From Vicinamibacterales bacterium (GTDB lineage Bacteria > Acidobacteriota > Vicinamibacteria > Vicinamibacterales > UBA8438): 64,000 bases of DNA. Positions 30,295 to 38,465 of this stretch are shown here, piece after piece. The notes under the pieces were generated by a model. That model did not search any database. It was not told the DNA's origin and was given only the letters and a program-made list of their open reading frames with translations. A program made the position numbers and the translations under genes. How positions within the stretch are numbered: the stretch's first letter is position 1; each line of letters begins with the position of its first letter. The DNA lies in assembly GCA_958296065.1 (NCBI GenBank), contig CATQHX010000025.1, positions 62,001 through 126,000 of the forward strand, in the 5' to 3' direction.

Positions 30295-30642
30295 ATGAGC
30301 GCGTCGGAGAGGCCCGACTCGTTGACTGCCATCACAACTGGCGAAGCGCGGGCGATCATGCGGAGCATCGTCGGCACGGGGATTGGACTCGCCACCCTGT
30401 TGTTGATGCTCGTCGGCCTGGTGCTGCAGCAGAACGCGGCCGTGAACGCCCGCATCGACGACGTCAACGCCAACGTGAACATCCGGTTCGCCAACGTGAA
30501 CACCCGGTTCGATGACGTCAACGCCAGCATGAACGACCGCTTCGATGACGTCAACGCGCGCATCGACGGTATCGTCAGCGACATCCGCGAGTTGCGGGGA
30601 CTCGTCATCGACGCCGTCAAGCGCACCGATCCTGCCGACTGA
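30295..30642 (+). CDS. small single-pass membrane protein with coiled-coil repeats
   Basis: 115 aa, not assigned to a named family. It has a cytoplasmic N-terminus of about 27 residues, one TM helix (IVGTGIGLATLLLMLVGLVLQQ), then a repetitive region. That region is built of Arg-Phe/Ile-Asp-Asp-Val-Asn units (ARIDDVNAN, TRFDDVNASMND, RFDDVNARIDG) and is predicted to form an extended parallel coiled coil. The DNA shows the same repetition (GATGACGTCAACGC). Similar TM-plus-DVN-repeat proteins are common orphan ORFs in bacterial genomes. It lies just upstream of the mobile island. Confidence 0.65.
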   Translation: MSASERPDSLTAITTGEARAIMRSIVGTGIGLATLLLMLVGLVLQQNAAVNARIDDVNANVNIRFANVNTRFDDVNASMNDRFDDVNARIDGIVSDIRELRGLVIDAVKRTDPAD

Positions 30643-31028
30643 TCCGGGTCAGGGCCACAGCCCCGCCCAGACCGAACGTGATGGCCTCGAAGGGACGGAC
30701 GGAAATCGGGTCGTCGTCCTTCGCGCTTGCGATCTGCGTGGGTCGCTCCGGTCCCCAGCCCAAGAACCGCATTCACGCCCTCCGCGGCGCCCCAGTAACG
30801 GTCCTCGGCAACCCCGAGCACCCGTCCGCAGGATGCGCGACCAGCGTGAAGACGTCGAGGGCCGGGACGCCCCGCCCATGAGCGGCCGCAAGATCCATAT
30901 TTGCTCTCTGAGCGGAGGGCCCCGCCGGCGGCGTGTCAACCCGGCAGGGCCAAACAGTCCACGGCGAGAGTCGCGGTTCCGGCTTGGTCCCGGCGCGATC
31001 CAATCCCGTACACTGAAGGCCCATGGCG
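30643..31028. other. non-coding or decayed stretch at the island edge
   Basis: No ORF here has recognisable sequence. One minus-strand frame (GVAEDRYWGAAEGVNAVLGLG, 30700-30820) reads protein-like for about 25 residues but breaks into low-complexity sequence. It may be a relic of a membrane-protein gene. Confidence 0.35.
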
Positions 31029-31268
31029 ATGGGCAAGAGACCGACGGCGCGGCACGGGTCCCCGCTATGAATGACGACGGCGGATTTGCGGACGAACGAC
31101 GGGCATCCATTCTTCGAGCGTCTGAACCGCGGGTGCTGGGAAAGGCCCGGTTCCACCAATTCGTCGAGGGGCTCTGCTCGGTGTTCTACACGGCGCGGAT
31201 GGGCCGGCCGAATCTGCGTCCCCGGCGGTGTTTCCGGATGCTGTTTATCGGCTACTTCGAGGGTCTGA
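31029..31268 (+). pseudogene. 5' part of a degraded IS1182-like DDE transposase
   Basis: The start (MGKRPTARHGSPL) and the following HPFFERLN, then ARFHQFVEGLCSVFYTARMGRPNLRP / FRMLFIGYFEGL, are spread over different reading frames, so at least two frameshifts are present. From memory the order matches the N-terminal domain of transposases of the IS1182 type (GRP.L.P..YFRMLLIGYFEGIDSERGIAWR). The coding sense stops at GYFEGL (about 31268) and resumes with SERGIAWRVADSLSLRSFL at 38683, 7.4 kb away. The intervening DNA is the IS110/IS21 nest. Confidence 0.7.
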
Positions 31269-31789
31269 CGCCCCTATATGTCAAGAAATGCTTAGGGGGC
31301 TCGTCGAGTTCGAGGCTTCCTTCGGAACCGCCGTCACAGAAACCGGCGTGGTTGTCGCCATACGGACGATCGTCGAACGTTGCACCCAGTCCCGACGTCA
31401 CCTCCGATGAGCGTCCGTATCGACAGGGGCGTGACCGACCCTGCGCGGGGCTCCGATGACTCCGCACCGCGAGCCGGCGTCCGGCCCATCCTTGCGCCTG
31501 CGCGCGGGGTCCTGGCGACCCTGACGGCTGCAGATACGGGCGACGACGACGATCCGTCCAGCCGCTGTCAATCCTCTCACAGCTCCTCGCGTAGCAACGG
31601 TTCAGCCATTGCCGCCGTGACCGCGCGCTCGGCTACCGCGCTACGCGAACGCCTGCAGGCGTCCGCTTCACTTGGTCTCCTGCTGCTCGGAACCAGGCGG
31701 GAACGACTGCGTTTCGGCGCCCTACCGCGAGCGGCGGCCAAAGGCAGCGAGCGCCTCGTCGGTAGCCGGATGTCGAGAACACGACCACG
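31269..31789. other. IS110 downstream flank or older debris, no gene seen
   Basis: 520 bp between the end of the 5' transposase relic and the IS110 stop codon. ORFs on both strands are low-complexity and unrecognised. It is longer than a normal IS110 right end, so part of it may be another decayed insertion. Confidence 0.35.
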
Positions 31790-31805
31790 TCAGGCAGCTT
31801 CGGCG
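31790..31805 (-). pseudogene. 3' terminal codons of the split IS110 transposase
   Basis: After removal of the IS21 element and one CACGC copy, the frame coming from 34142 continues as ...GAACAEAA and stops at TGA (31790-31792). This gives the natural C-terminus of the IS110 transposase. Confidence 0.75.
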
Positions 31806-31810
31806 CACGC
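31806..31810. repeat. target-site duplication, left copy (IS21 element 1)
   Basis: CACGC directly outside the TGTCA end of the element; identical to 34142-34146. Confidence 0.85.
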
Positions 31811-31866
31811 TGTCAACGGTCATTCAAAATTCCCCCACCCGCGGTCATCGAAAATTCCCCCACCCC
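31811..31866. repeat. left terminal repeats of IS21 element 1
   Basis: TGTCAACGGTCA terminus followed by two direct copies of (G)AAAATTCCCCCACCC spaced about 24 bp apart. Such multiple terminal repeats are the transposase-binding sites of IS21 elements. Confidence 0.8.
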
Positions 31867-31991
31867 TGGTTGAAAACATCGATGAAGTGAGTGCCTGTGG
31901 GGCTGTGGGCAGGCCGTCTGCGGCCTGTCCAAGGCGTTGTGGGCGCGTCTGCGCGTCCACATAGCCGGCAGCGTCCACAGGCTCCCATCGC

Positions 31992-32768
31992 TCACGCTCC
32001 CGCTGTCGTCGGCTTGACCACCCCCGACTTCAGCTTGTCCTTCAGCCGATACGAATCGCCCCGGATGCTGATCGTCGTCGCGTGATGCAGAATCCGGTCG
32101 AGGATCGCGCTGGCGATCACCCGGTCGCCGAAGACGTCGCCCCAGCTCCCGAAGCTCTGGTTGCTGGTCAGGATCATCGGCCCCCGCTCGTAGCGCCGGC
32201 TGATGAGCTGGAAGAACAACGTCGCCGCCTGCCGGTCGATCGGCAGATACCCGATCTCGTCGATGATCAACAGCCGCGGGATCGTGAAGACCTTCAGCTT
32301 CTCGTCGAAGCGGCCCTCGTTCAGCGCCTTGGTCAACGTCGTCAGCATCGCCGCGGCCGTGGTGAACAGCACCCGGTAGCCGTGCTCTATCGCCTTGAGC
32401 CCGAGACCCACGGCCAGATGAGTTTTCCCGACCCCGGGTGGACCGAGCAGGACCAGGTTCTCCCCGTGCTCGACGAAGTGGCACAGACTCAGCTTCTGGA
32501 TCTGCTTCCGGTCGACCGAGGGCTGGTAGCCGAAGTCGAAGCTGTCGAGCCCCTTGATGAACGGGAACCGCGCCAGGTTCGTCCTCATCGTGACGTGCTT
32601 GGCGGTCTTCGCCGACACCTCCTCGGTCAACAGGCCGTCGAGGAAGTCGGCATACGACAGCTCCTTCTTCGTGGCTTCCTGCAGCAGCGCTTCGAGCCGC
32701 TCACGGACCGTATTCAGGCGCAGCCGCTGCAGGTGCTCGTCGAGCCGGACCATCTGCGGCGACGTCAT
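31992..32768 (-). CDS. istB: IS21 helper ATPase IstB (element 1)
   Basis: 258 aa. An AAA+ transposition helper that delivers target DNA to IstA. Visible are the N-terminal IstB domain ([43 protein letters not shown]), Walker [16 protein letters not shown], Walker [16 protein letters not shown], sensor region [18 protein letters not shown], and [24 protein letters not shown]. Its ATG overlaps the istA stop (32765-32768), the standard IS21 coupling. Confidence 0.95.
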   Translation of the reverse strand: MTSPQMVRLDEHLQRLRLNTVRERLEALLQEATKKELSYADFLDGLLTEEVSAKTAKHVTMRTNLARFPFIKGLDSFDFGYQPSVDRKQIQKLSLCHFVEHGENLVLLGPPGVGKTHLAVGLGLKAIEHGYRVLFTTAAAMLTTLTKALNEGRFDEKLKVFTIPRLLIIDEIGYLPIDRQAATLFFQLISRRYERGPMILTSNQSFGSWGDVFGDRVIASAILDRILHHATTISIRGDSYRLKDKLKSGVVKPTTAGA

Positions 32769-34066
32769 TGCGCACCCCCGAGGCCGTAGGCCGACTCGTA
32801 GCAGGCGAGGTCGCGGATCTCGACGTCGAGCGGGACCGCCTCGGTCGAGCGCCCGCCCGTCGAATAGCGCACGCGCGCATTGCGGGCGATTGGTCCGGGA
32901 CCGTGCTCGGGCAGGATCCGGAGCTGGTGTCGGCCGTCGAGCACCGGGTGGGTGGCGACCAGCTGGCCGCGGTGCCGCATCTGCAGGAAGCCGTTGCGTC
33001 GCATTACCTCGACCGGCTGACCGATCAGCGTGAACGGCACCGAGTAGCGGTTCGTGTCGACGGTGACCAGGTAGTCGGTCGCCACCACCCGCGTCAGCGG
33101 CGCCTCGAGTCGGAACGCACGGCCCGGTGGCGCCGGAACCAGCGAGTCACGCTCGCGAGCGAACCGGTCAATCGGACGCTCGTGCGTCGTCCCGTGCACG
33201 CGCACGTCGGCCACCGTCGCCATCCACTCCTGCAACTGCTCGTTGAAGTCGAGGTCGTCACGGAATCGCCGGCCCGCCAGGAAATTCCGCTTGAAATACT
33301 TCACACCCGACTCGACCTTTCCCTTCGTCTGAGCCCGGTAGGCCCGGCACAGCCGCGGCTCGAAGCCCCAGAAGTCGGCGAACGCCTTGAAGGTCGTGTT
33401 CCACCGCACGCCGCCGCTCCCACGCGGCGCGCAGACCGTCCGCGGTCGGTCGTACAGATGCTCCTGCGTGCGCCCGCCGAAGTGCGTGAACGCCTGCTCG
33501 TGCGCGTCGAGCAGCTCGCCGAGCGTCTCGCTCAGACACGGCACGTAGAAGCTTCGCCGCGAGAAACCGAGCGTCAGCACGAAGATGTGCCGCACCTCGC
33601 GCTGCGCACCCAGCCAGACTCGCGCTTGGCCCCAGTCAATCTGGCTCTGCAACCCGGGCGGCGTCTCGAACCGCGTACGGGTCACCGCCGCGTGCAACTG
33701 CGTCTCCCGCAACGGCCGCACGAACCGCTTCACCGTTTCGTAGCTGCCGTCGTACTGCCGACCTCTCAGCTCCTGGAACAGAACCTGGGCCGAGTAGCCG
33801 ACCTCGGCCGCCCGTCGCCGCAGGTACTCCGCGTGCGTGGCCAGCAGCGTGTCTGTCCGTGCCGCCCGCTGGTACGGCTTCCACTCCGTCTGCCGCAGAC
33901 ACCGCCGCACGGTCTTGCGATCGAGGTCCAGCTCACGAGCAATCGCCCGAATCGATGCACCCTCGCCCGCCCGACGACGAATCTCCTCCCACCGGTCCTG
34001 TCCGATCACCTCGACCTCCCCGAGCATCTGACGCTCGGGGTCGATCGTCGCCGTTTTCGTCGACAT
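32765..34066 (-). CDS. istA: IS21 transposase IstA (element 1)
   Basis: 433-aa DDE transposase. The N-terminal helix-turn-helix ([30 protein letters not shown]) binds the terminal repeats. The catalytic core shows D in [14 protein letters not shown] in [13 protein letters not shown] and E in [21 protein letters not shown]-terminal beta-barrel ([23 protein letters not shown]) follows. It is intact, and starts 75 bp inside the right end of the element. Confidence 0.95.
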   Translation of the reverse strand: MSTKTATIDPERQMLGEVEVIGQDRWEEIRRRAGEGASIRAIARELDLDRKTVRRCLRQTEWKPYQRAARTDTLLATHAEYLRRRAAEVGYSAQVLFQELRGRQYDGSYETVKRFVRPLRETQLHAAVTRTRFETPPGLQSQIDWGQARVWLGAQREVRHIFVLTLGFSRRSFYVPCLSETLGELLDAHEQAFTHFGGRTQEHLYDRPRTVCAPRGSGGVRWNTTFKAFADFWGFEPRLCRAYRAQTKGKVESGVKYFKRNFLAGRRFRDDLDFNEQLQEWMATVADVRVHGTTHERPIDRFARERDSLVPAPPGRAFRLEAPLTRVVATDYLVTVDTNRYSVPFTLIGQPVEVMRRNGFLQMRHRGQLVATHPVLDGRHQLRILPEHGPGPIARNARVRYSTGGRSTEAVPLDVEIRDLACYESAYGLGGAQ

Positions 34067-34083
34067 CTGCTCCTCCCCTCAGT

Positions 34084-34141
34084 TATCGAGGTGAGGAGTT
34101 TTCAGTGACCACAACTGGGGATTATTGGGTGACCGGTGACA
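34084..34141. repeat. right terminal repeats of IS21 element 1
   Basis: Ends in TGACCGGTGACA, the inverse of the left TGTCAACGGTCA, with a second internal unit (GGTGAGGAGTTTTCAGTGACCA). Confidence 0.8.
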
Positions 34142-34146
34142 CACGC
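34142..34146. repeat. target-site duplication, right copy (IS21 element 1)
   Basis: CACGC immediately after the TGACA end; identical to 31806-31810. Confidence 0.85.
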
Positions 34147-34553
34147 CGCACCGACTCTGTGGTCGTCGAGCAGTGCGTGGTAGACCTCCCGAGCGACGAA
34201 GCGCTTCAAGCAGCGGATGATGTCTCTCTTCGACAAGCCCTCGGCCGTGCGACGTCGAGCGTAGTCGATGGTCGGCTGGTGCCAGCGCATGCGGACGATC
34301 ACGATCCGGTAGAGCGCCGCGTTGGCGTGGCGGTGGCCGCCGCGGAAGAGCCGATGCCGGTTCGTGAGCCCGCTCGAGGCGGGAATCGGGCAGGCGCCGC
34401 AGAGCTTCGCTAACGCGGCTTCGGACCGGATCCGGCCGGGGTTGTCGCCCGCAACGGTCATCATCTCGGCCGCGGACTCGGGACCAATCCCGATGGCCTC
34501 ACGCAGGGTCGGCACTGCCGCCCTGGTAAGGATGTCCAGCAACTCGTCGTGCT

Positions 34554-34562
34554 GGTCGATCT
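34554..34562. repeat. target-site duplication, left copy (IS21 element 2)
   Basis: GGTCGATCT, identical to 37813-37821. IS21 elements usually duplicate 4-8 bp; the ninth matching base may be chance. Confidence 0.85.
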
Positions 34563-34616
34563 TGGAAATGGCAAGTACAAAAGGGACCCCTGTGGCCACG
34601 TGAAAAGGGACCCCCC
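34563..34616. repeat. left terminal repeats of IS21 element 2
   Basis: TGGAAATGGCAAGTACAAAAGGGACCCC, then TGGCCACGTGAAAAGGGACCCCCC. This has the same two-unit structure as the right end. Confidence 0.85.
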
Positions 34617-34617
34617 G

Positions 34618-34948
34618 TTGACGGGAGCCGTCGCGGGAATCGAAGCCGTCTTCGTACCGGGACGTCCCCGCACCCGGCTCGTTCAGTGCGTCAAAGGTGA
34701 GCTCCTCCTTCCTTGAAGAGTGGTTTCCGGCTGTCGGGCAAGATTGCCTGTGACCGTGCGCGGAGCCGGTGTCAAGGCCGCAGCCCCGCGTAGCGGGGGC
34801 GTCGCGCAGCGACGCGCCTTGACGCCGGTGAGCACACGGTCACACTGGTCGGCCCGACAGCGCGGGTTGTCGATATCCGTGCTCGACGCAGTTGAGCATT
34901 CTTGTCGAGCCGACGCGTGTTCGGCATCGACTACATTTGGCCGGCGCG
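34618..34948. other. non-coding passenger segment of IS21 element 2
   Basis: No gene seen. It contains the cloverleaf-like repeat and, after it, a short region (CGCGGGTTGTCG...) that is also partly shared with the 40.9-41.05 kb copy. Confidence 0.6.
34731..34860. repeat. cloverleaf-like inverted repeat, copy A
   Basis: Nested palindromes. The outer stem is CTGTCGGGC / GCCCGACAG. The main imperfect stem of about 28 bp runs TGACCGTGCGC...GTCAAGGC (34751-34778) against GCCTTGAC...CACGGTCA (34816-34842). Two apical 6-bp hairpins with 3-nt loops are CCCCGC-gta-GCGGGG and CGTCGC-gca-GCGACG. A second, decayed copy is at 40918-41013. It lies in the passenger part of IS21 element 2. Function unknown: it could be a structured RNA, a recombination site, or the end of an extinct element. 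Confidence 0.8.
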
Positions 34949-35239
34949 CTAGCGGTCACGCCCGAAGCCCCTGGGCAGCTCGACAGCCTCGAGTGCCGAC
35001 AGATCCAGATCGCAGGCCTGTTCGAGCAGCTCCGCGGTCGCGGACCCGGCCAGCGATTCCGGCAACGCGTCGCGCCACTGCCGGTACTGTTCCTGCAACT
35101 CCAGGAGTGTCTGCACCGCGTCGTTCCACTGTTGTGGCCGCGACCTCCGGTCCGCCGGCCGGCGGTACCGGAGCCGGGATTCGCCGGCCTTGCGCCGCTC
35201 CCGGTAACGTGCCTGCCGCTCCGCGTTGGTCAGCGCCAC
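34949..35239 (-). CDS. small basic passenger protein in IS21 element 2
   Basis: 96 aa with a GTG start. The N-terminus MALTNAERQARYRERRKAGESRLRYRR is strongly basic and probably helical. An amphipathic, Gln/Glu-rich helix (WNDAVQTLLELQEQYRQWRDALPESL) and an acidic helix (LLEQACDLDLSALEAVELP) follow. I do not recognise the family. The ERQARYRERRK motif suggests nucleic-acid binding. Same strand and codon use as istB, 168 bp downstream of it. It may be an accessory or regulatory gene of the element or a captured ORF. Confidence 0.55.
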   Translation of the reverse strand: MALTNAERQARYRERRKAGESRLRYRRPADRRSRPQQWNDAVQTLLELQEQYRQWRDALPESLAGSATAELLEQACDLDLSALEAVELPRGFGRDR

Positions 35240-35406
35240 AAGTCAATCCTGCGCCGTTACGTAACGGAGGGGGAAGCGGTCGGCCGCGCGATCAAGGGGC
35301 AAGCGTCGTGACAGGCCCACCGCTCGGTCGTCGGCATCGGTCCACGAGCGGCTCCCCGGCGCCGCACTTCGGACAGTCGAACGCGGGCCGGCACGACTCG
35401 CCGGCG

Positions 35407-36192
35407 TCAACGGGGTCCCTCCTTGCCGGACGCCTGCGTCTGGTTCCGCTTTGCAGCCTGTAACCTGTAGCTGTTGCCCGAGGTCTGCAGTACCGTCGCG
35501 TGGTGGACGATGCGGTCGATGACCGCGGCGGCGGCCGTCGGGTCGAGGAAGACCTCGGACCAGCGGGCGAACGGCAGATTCGTCGTCACCACGAGGCTGC
35601 AGCGCTCGTAGCGCTGGCTGATGAAGCCGAACAACAAGTCGGCGCCGGCCTTGTCGAGCGGTACGTAGCCAAGCTCGTCGCAGATGACGACGTCAAAGCG
35701 GGCGAGCTGGGCGAGCTTGCGGGCCAGCCGGCCTTCCTGCTGCGCTTCGACGAGCATCGTGACCAGCTCGGCTGCGGTCACGAACCGCACCCGGTAGTCG
35801 TGCTGGCAGCAGGCCATCCCCAGGGCGATGGACAAGTGCGTCTTGCCCGTGCCGACGCCGCCGACGAACACGACGTTGGCGGCCTCGGCGACGAAGCGGC
35901 AGTCGAAGACCGCCAGCACCGCATCGCGGTCCAACGCCGGCTGCGCCTCGAAGGAGAAGGCGTCGAGCGTCTTCAGCATCGGGAAGCGGGCATCGTGAAT
36001 GCGGCGTTGGATACGGCGCTCCCGGCGTTCGGTCACCTCCAGATGCACCAACTGGGCCAGGTAGTCGGCCGGCGCCTGCCGCTGACGGGCGGCCTGCTCG
36101 GCCAGCGGCCGCCACTGCGCCGCGACCGTCGACAGGCACAACGTCTTCAGGTCCGTCTCCAGATGCGGGGGCTCGATAGTCGTAGTCGCCAT
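35407..36192 (-). CDS. istB: IS21 helper ATPase IstB (element 2)
   Basis: 261 aa from ATG 36192, which overlaps the istA TGA as TGATG. Walker A is GGVGTGKTHLSIALG, Walker B is VVICDELGYVPLDKAG, the sensor is LVVTTNLPFARWSEVF, and the C-terminal IVHHATVLQTSGNSYRLQAAKR is typical. An AAA+ partner of IstA. The N-terminal domain (LKTLCLSTVAAQWRPLAEQAARQRQAPADYLAQLVHLEVTER) differs markedly from that of element 1. Confidence 0.95.
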   Translation of the reverse strand: MATTTIEPPHLETDLKTLCLSTVAAQWRPLAEQAARQRQAPADYLAQLVHLEVTERRERRIQRRIHDARFPMLKTLDAFSFEAQPALDRDAVLAVFDCRFVAEAANVVFVGGVGTGKTHLSIALGMACCQHDYRVRFVTAAELVTMLVEAQQEGRLARKLAQLARFDVVICDELGYVPLDKAGADLLFGFISQRYERCSLVVTTNLPFARWSEVFLDPTAAAAVIDRIVHHATVLQTSGNSYRLQAAKRNQTQASGKEGPR

Positions 36193-37721
36193 CAGCAACC
36201 CCCTTCCACCAGCGCGTCATAGGCCGACAGCGTCGGGGCGGGCACCGTAATCTGCGCCAGCTCCGGGCGCACCCGGGTCACCGGCGGGCAGACCGGCGGC
36301 GGGCCGGCCTGCTGCTGCCGGAGGAGGAGCCGCACCGTCTCCAGGCGCGGCGAATGCCGTTCGAGCGCGGCGGCCACCGCGCGTTCGACGGCCGCGGCCG
36401 GGTACGTCTCCATCAACCGCAGCATCCGGACCCACTCCTGATCGGGCTTGCGCGTGTGCTTGGCCAGCTCGGCCCGCACCTGCTCCCACACCGGCGCCAG
36501 CCGCCAGCCGGCCAGCGCCGTCGCCTCGGCCACCGCCCGGTGCTTGCGTTCCAGCAACGGCAGCACGTGGAACGGGTCGAGGACCTTGGTGCCCCGGCTG
36601 AACGCCCGGGGATGCTCCGCAACCACCTCGGCGCCGACGGCGATCGCCACCCGGTCGTGATACAGCTTCACCCACACGGGCCGCCAGGCGTGGCGGACCG
36701 GCACCGAGTAGGTGACGTGGTCCACCCGCACATGGCCGAACTTGTCGGCCACCCGGGCGACGATGCGGCAGGTGGCGGGAAGATGCTCGGGCAACGCTCG
36801 CAGATGCTGCCGCTCCAGCGCCAAGGCTTCCTGCACTGGGCGCCCGTCGTCGAGGTGGCGCGTCGGCAGGTCGGCCTCCAGCTCGGTGCGGATCGTCGCG
36901 TTGAGCGCCGCCCAGCTCTCCACCGCCAGCCGCGGCCGGAACACCAGGTTCCGGACGTATTTGACGCCGTTTTCCACGGAACCTTTTTCCCAGCCCTTCG
37001 CCGGCGCACAGAACTCGGCCCGGAACGGATACGCGCCCCGAAACGCCTCGAATGCCTCGGTCTGCACCCGGTCCCGTCCGGCCAACACGTCCTTGACCGC
37101 CAGCGAGGTGTTATCGAGGACAACGCGGTCCACGACGCCCCGAAAGTACTTGAACGCCGACTCGATGCCGTCGAGCAGCGACTCGAGCCGCTCGACCGGA
37201 TACGCCTTGGCGAAGTACGCGTTCGAGAACGGCAGCGTCGCCACCAAGTACTTCACCTTGCACGGCGCCCCGGCGATGTCGGCCCACGACTCGCCGAAGT
37301 CGACCTCCATCGTCGTACCAGCAGCCACGCTGCGGTGGACGAAGGCCTCCTTCGACGTGACAGTCCTCCTCAGCGCCGCCACGTAGCGGCGCACCGTGCG
37401 CGGGGAGACCGCGCCGGCCAACGGCAACAGCAACCGGCGGATCCGCTTCGCGGTCAACTTCCGGTCCTCCCGCAGCCACTGCTCGATCTGGTCCCGCCAC
37501 GGGTCCAGGCTGCCGGCCCTCGGCGGCGACACCCGCACCGGCGGCGTCGGCCGGACTACGGCGCGGCGCACCGTCTTGACGTCCAGCTGCAGGCGCCGCG
37601 CAATCTCCTTCTTCGGTACCCCTTCCACCAGATGCAGGTGGCGGATCTCGGCCCACTGACTCATCCTGATCACCTCCGCGTCCTCCTGGCGATGTCGACG
37701 AGACGAACGTGTCTCGTCCAT
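36192..37721 (-). CDS. istA: IS21 transposase IstA (element 2)
   Basis: 509 aa. The helix-turn-helix EGVPKKEIARRLQLDVKTVRRAV is at the N-terminus. DDE residues are in MEVDFGESWADIAG, VVLDNTSLAVKDVLAG and WEKGSVENGVKYVRNLVF. The C-terminal part includes VTYSVPVRHAWRPVWVKLYHDRVAIAVGAEVVAEHPR, the usual IstA barrel. A Pro-rich C-terminus (QQQAGPPPVCPPVTRVRPELAQITVPAP) contacts the istB start. It is intact and begins about 90 bp inside the right terminal repeat. Confidence 0.95.
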   Translation of the reverse strand: MDETRSSRRHRQEDAEVIRMSQWAEIRHLHLVEGVPKKEIARRLQLDVKTVRRAVVRPTPPVRVSPPRAGSLDPWRDQIEQWLREDRKLTAKRIRRLLLPLAGAVSPRTVRRYVAALRRTVTSKEAFVHRSVAAGTTMEVDFGESWADIAGAPCKVKYLVATLPFSNAYFAKAYPVERLESLLDGIESAFKYFRGVVDRVVLDNTSLAVKDVLAGRDRVQTEAFEAFRGAYPFRAEFCAPAKGWEKGSVENGVKYVRNLVFRPRLAVESWAALNATIRTELEADLPTRHLDDGRPVQEALALERQHLRALPEHLPATCRIVARVADKFGHVRVDHVTYSVPVRHAWRPVWVKLYHDRVAIAVGAEVVAEHPRAFSRGTKVLDPFHVLPLLERKHRAVAEATALAGWRLAPVWEQVRAELAKHTRKPDQEWVRMLRLMETYPAAAVERAVAAALERHSPRLETVRLLLRQQQAGPPPVCPPVTRVRPELAQITVPAPTLSAYDALVEGGC

Positions 37722-37758
37722 CGATTCATCGCCGCAGGAACGCCATTCCTTGAGTGCT

Positions 37759-37812
37759 CAGGGGGTCCCTTTTCAGGTGGCCACGAGGTCCCTTTTCATG
37801 TTGCCACTACCA
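37759..37812. repeat. right terminal repeats of IS21 element 2
   Basis: GGGGGTCCCTTTTCA, GGTGGCCACGAGGTCCCTTTTCATGTTGCCACTACCA: the inverse of the left end with the same two-unit arrangement. Confidence 0.85.
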
Positions 37813-37821
37813 GGTCGATCT
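37813..37821. repeat. target-site duplication, right copy (IS21 element 2)
   Basis: GGTCGATCT, identical to 34554-34562. Fusing the flanks at this word restores the IS110 frame as SAEIDQHDELLD. Confidence 0.85.
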
Positions 37822-38428
37822 CGGCCGACAGCGTACGCCAGCGGGCCGCGAGCGCCCGTAGCGCATGCTTCACGGCGGCAGTCGGGTCGATGATGTCTCC
37901 TGGTCTGAGGGCCGCGCAGCGGTCGATGAGCTTTCGGTCGGTGAGCGGCTCAAGTGCTTCGCGGACCCGGCTCGGCGCATTGACGAGGAGCGTCTTGAGG
38001 GTGGTCATCGCGGCAGTGCGGGCCTTGACGGCCGTATCGCGGGCAATCTTGATCTGGCGGACCATCTCTGCCGCCCCGTCGGCCGTCTTTGGAGTGCCGG
38101 TCGCGACGCCGGCGAGCACCGACCGCGCGGCAGCCTCGGCGTCGAGCGTGTCACTCTTGCCGTTGTTGCGCCGTTTGCGCCGGTCGCAACGGTTGACCTC
38201 GACGACGCGGAACCCCTGTCGGCGCGCGAAGCTCGCGAGGCCGACCCCGTAGGAACCTGTGCCTTCGATCCCGAAGGCTTCGAGGTCGCCGAGCGTGCGC
38301 GCCCAGGCCACCAGATCGGCGTAGCCCGCACCGTTCGCTGGCGCCCGGAACGTCGCGAGCCGGGCGCCCAGGTCATTGGTCGCTACCGCGACATGCTCGT
38401 GCTTGTGGGTGTCGACGCCGACGATCAC
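37813..38428 (-). pseudogene. N-terminal part of the split IS110 transposase
   Basis: Encodes the DEDD (RuvC-like) catalytic domain of an IS110-family recombinase. D is in VIVGVDTHKHEHVAVA, E in AFGIEGTGSYGVGLASFARRQGF and DxxD in NGKSDTLDAEAAARSVL. The coiled-coil region follows up to RWRTLSAEID, where IS21 element 2 enters. The GTG at 38428 is the track start. A better-placed ATG at 38465, with AGGAGG upstream, reads MSKHRA and would join the frame after a one-base insertion, so a 5' frameshift is likely as well. Confidence 0.88.
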
Positions 38429-38465
38429 CTTGACGGGCGGACCGTCGGGCGCGATGCTTCGACAT

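Larger units (their letters stand above)
31811..34141 (-). mobile_element. IS21-family insertion sequence 1 (2331 bp)
   Basis: Complete-looking IS21-family element. Ends are TGTCAACGGTCATTCAAAAT on the left and, as reverse complement, TGTCACCGGTCACCCAATAA on the right, each followed by a second internal repeat. At the left the repeated word is AAATTCCCCCACCC. It carries istA and istB overlapping by 4 bp on the minus strand. A perfect 5-bp duplication CACGC flanks it. Both genes are intact, so the insertion may be recent and active. Confidence 0.92.
34142..34562 (-). pseudogene. C-terminal part of the split IS110 transposase
   Basis: Encodes QHDELLDILTRAAVPTLREAIGIGPESAAEMMTVAGDNPGRIRSEAALAKLCGACPIPASSGLTNRHRLFRGG... 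to FVAREVYHALLDDHRVGAAC. This is the transposase_20 (IS116/IS110/IS902) domain with the conserved PIPASSG serine. The track ORF 34102-34599 begins in the neighbouring IS21 DNA and ends in the other one, so its first 12 and last about 15 residues are artefacts. It is joined upstream to 37813-38428 and downstream to 31790-31805. Confidence 0.88.
34563..37812 (-). mobile_element. IS21-family insertion sequence 2 (3250 bp, with passenger segment)
   Basis: Left end TGGAAATGGCAAGTACAAAAGGGACCCC and right end, as reverse complement, TGGTAGTGGCAACATGAAAAGGGACCTC. Each is followed after GTGGCCAC by a second AAAAGGGACCCCC unit. It encodes istA (509 aa) and istB on the minus strand. About 0.8 kb of additional DNA between istB and the left end holds a 96-codon ORF and a cloverleaf-like inverted repeat. 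The duplication GGTCGATCT flanks it. It is not closely related to element 1: the ends and the IstA sequences differ clearly. Confidence 0.92.

Noticed and set aside
31824-31866. Possible CRISPR-like direct repeats (AAATTCCCCCACCC twice)
   Set aside because: Only two units; they coincide with the IS21 terminal repeats. No cas genes and no array elsewhere in the window.
34102-34599. IS110 C-terminal ORF taken as a complete 165-aa gene
   Set aside because: Its start (MATGVPFVLAISK) lies in IS21 element 2 DNA and its last residues in element 1; only 34142-34562 belongs to the transposase.
36354-38252. 632-codon plus-strand ORF across IS21 element 2
   Set aside because: Opposite strand of istA and crosses the IS boundary, so it cannot be a real gene.
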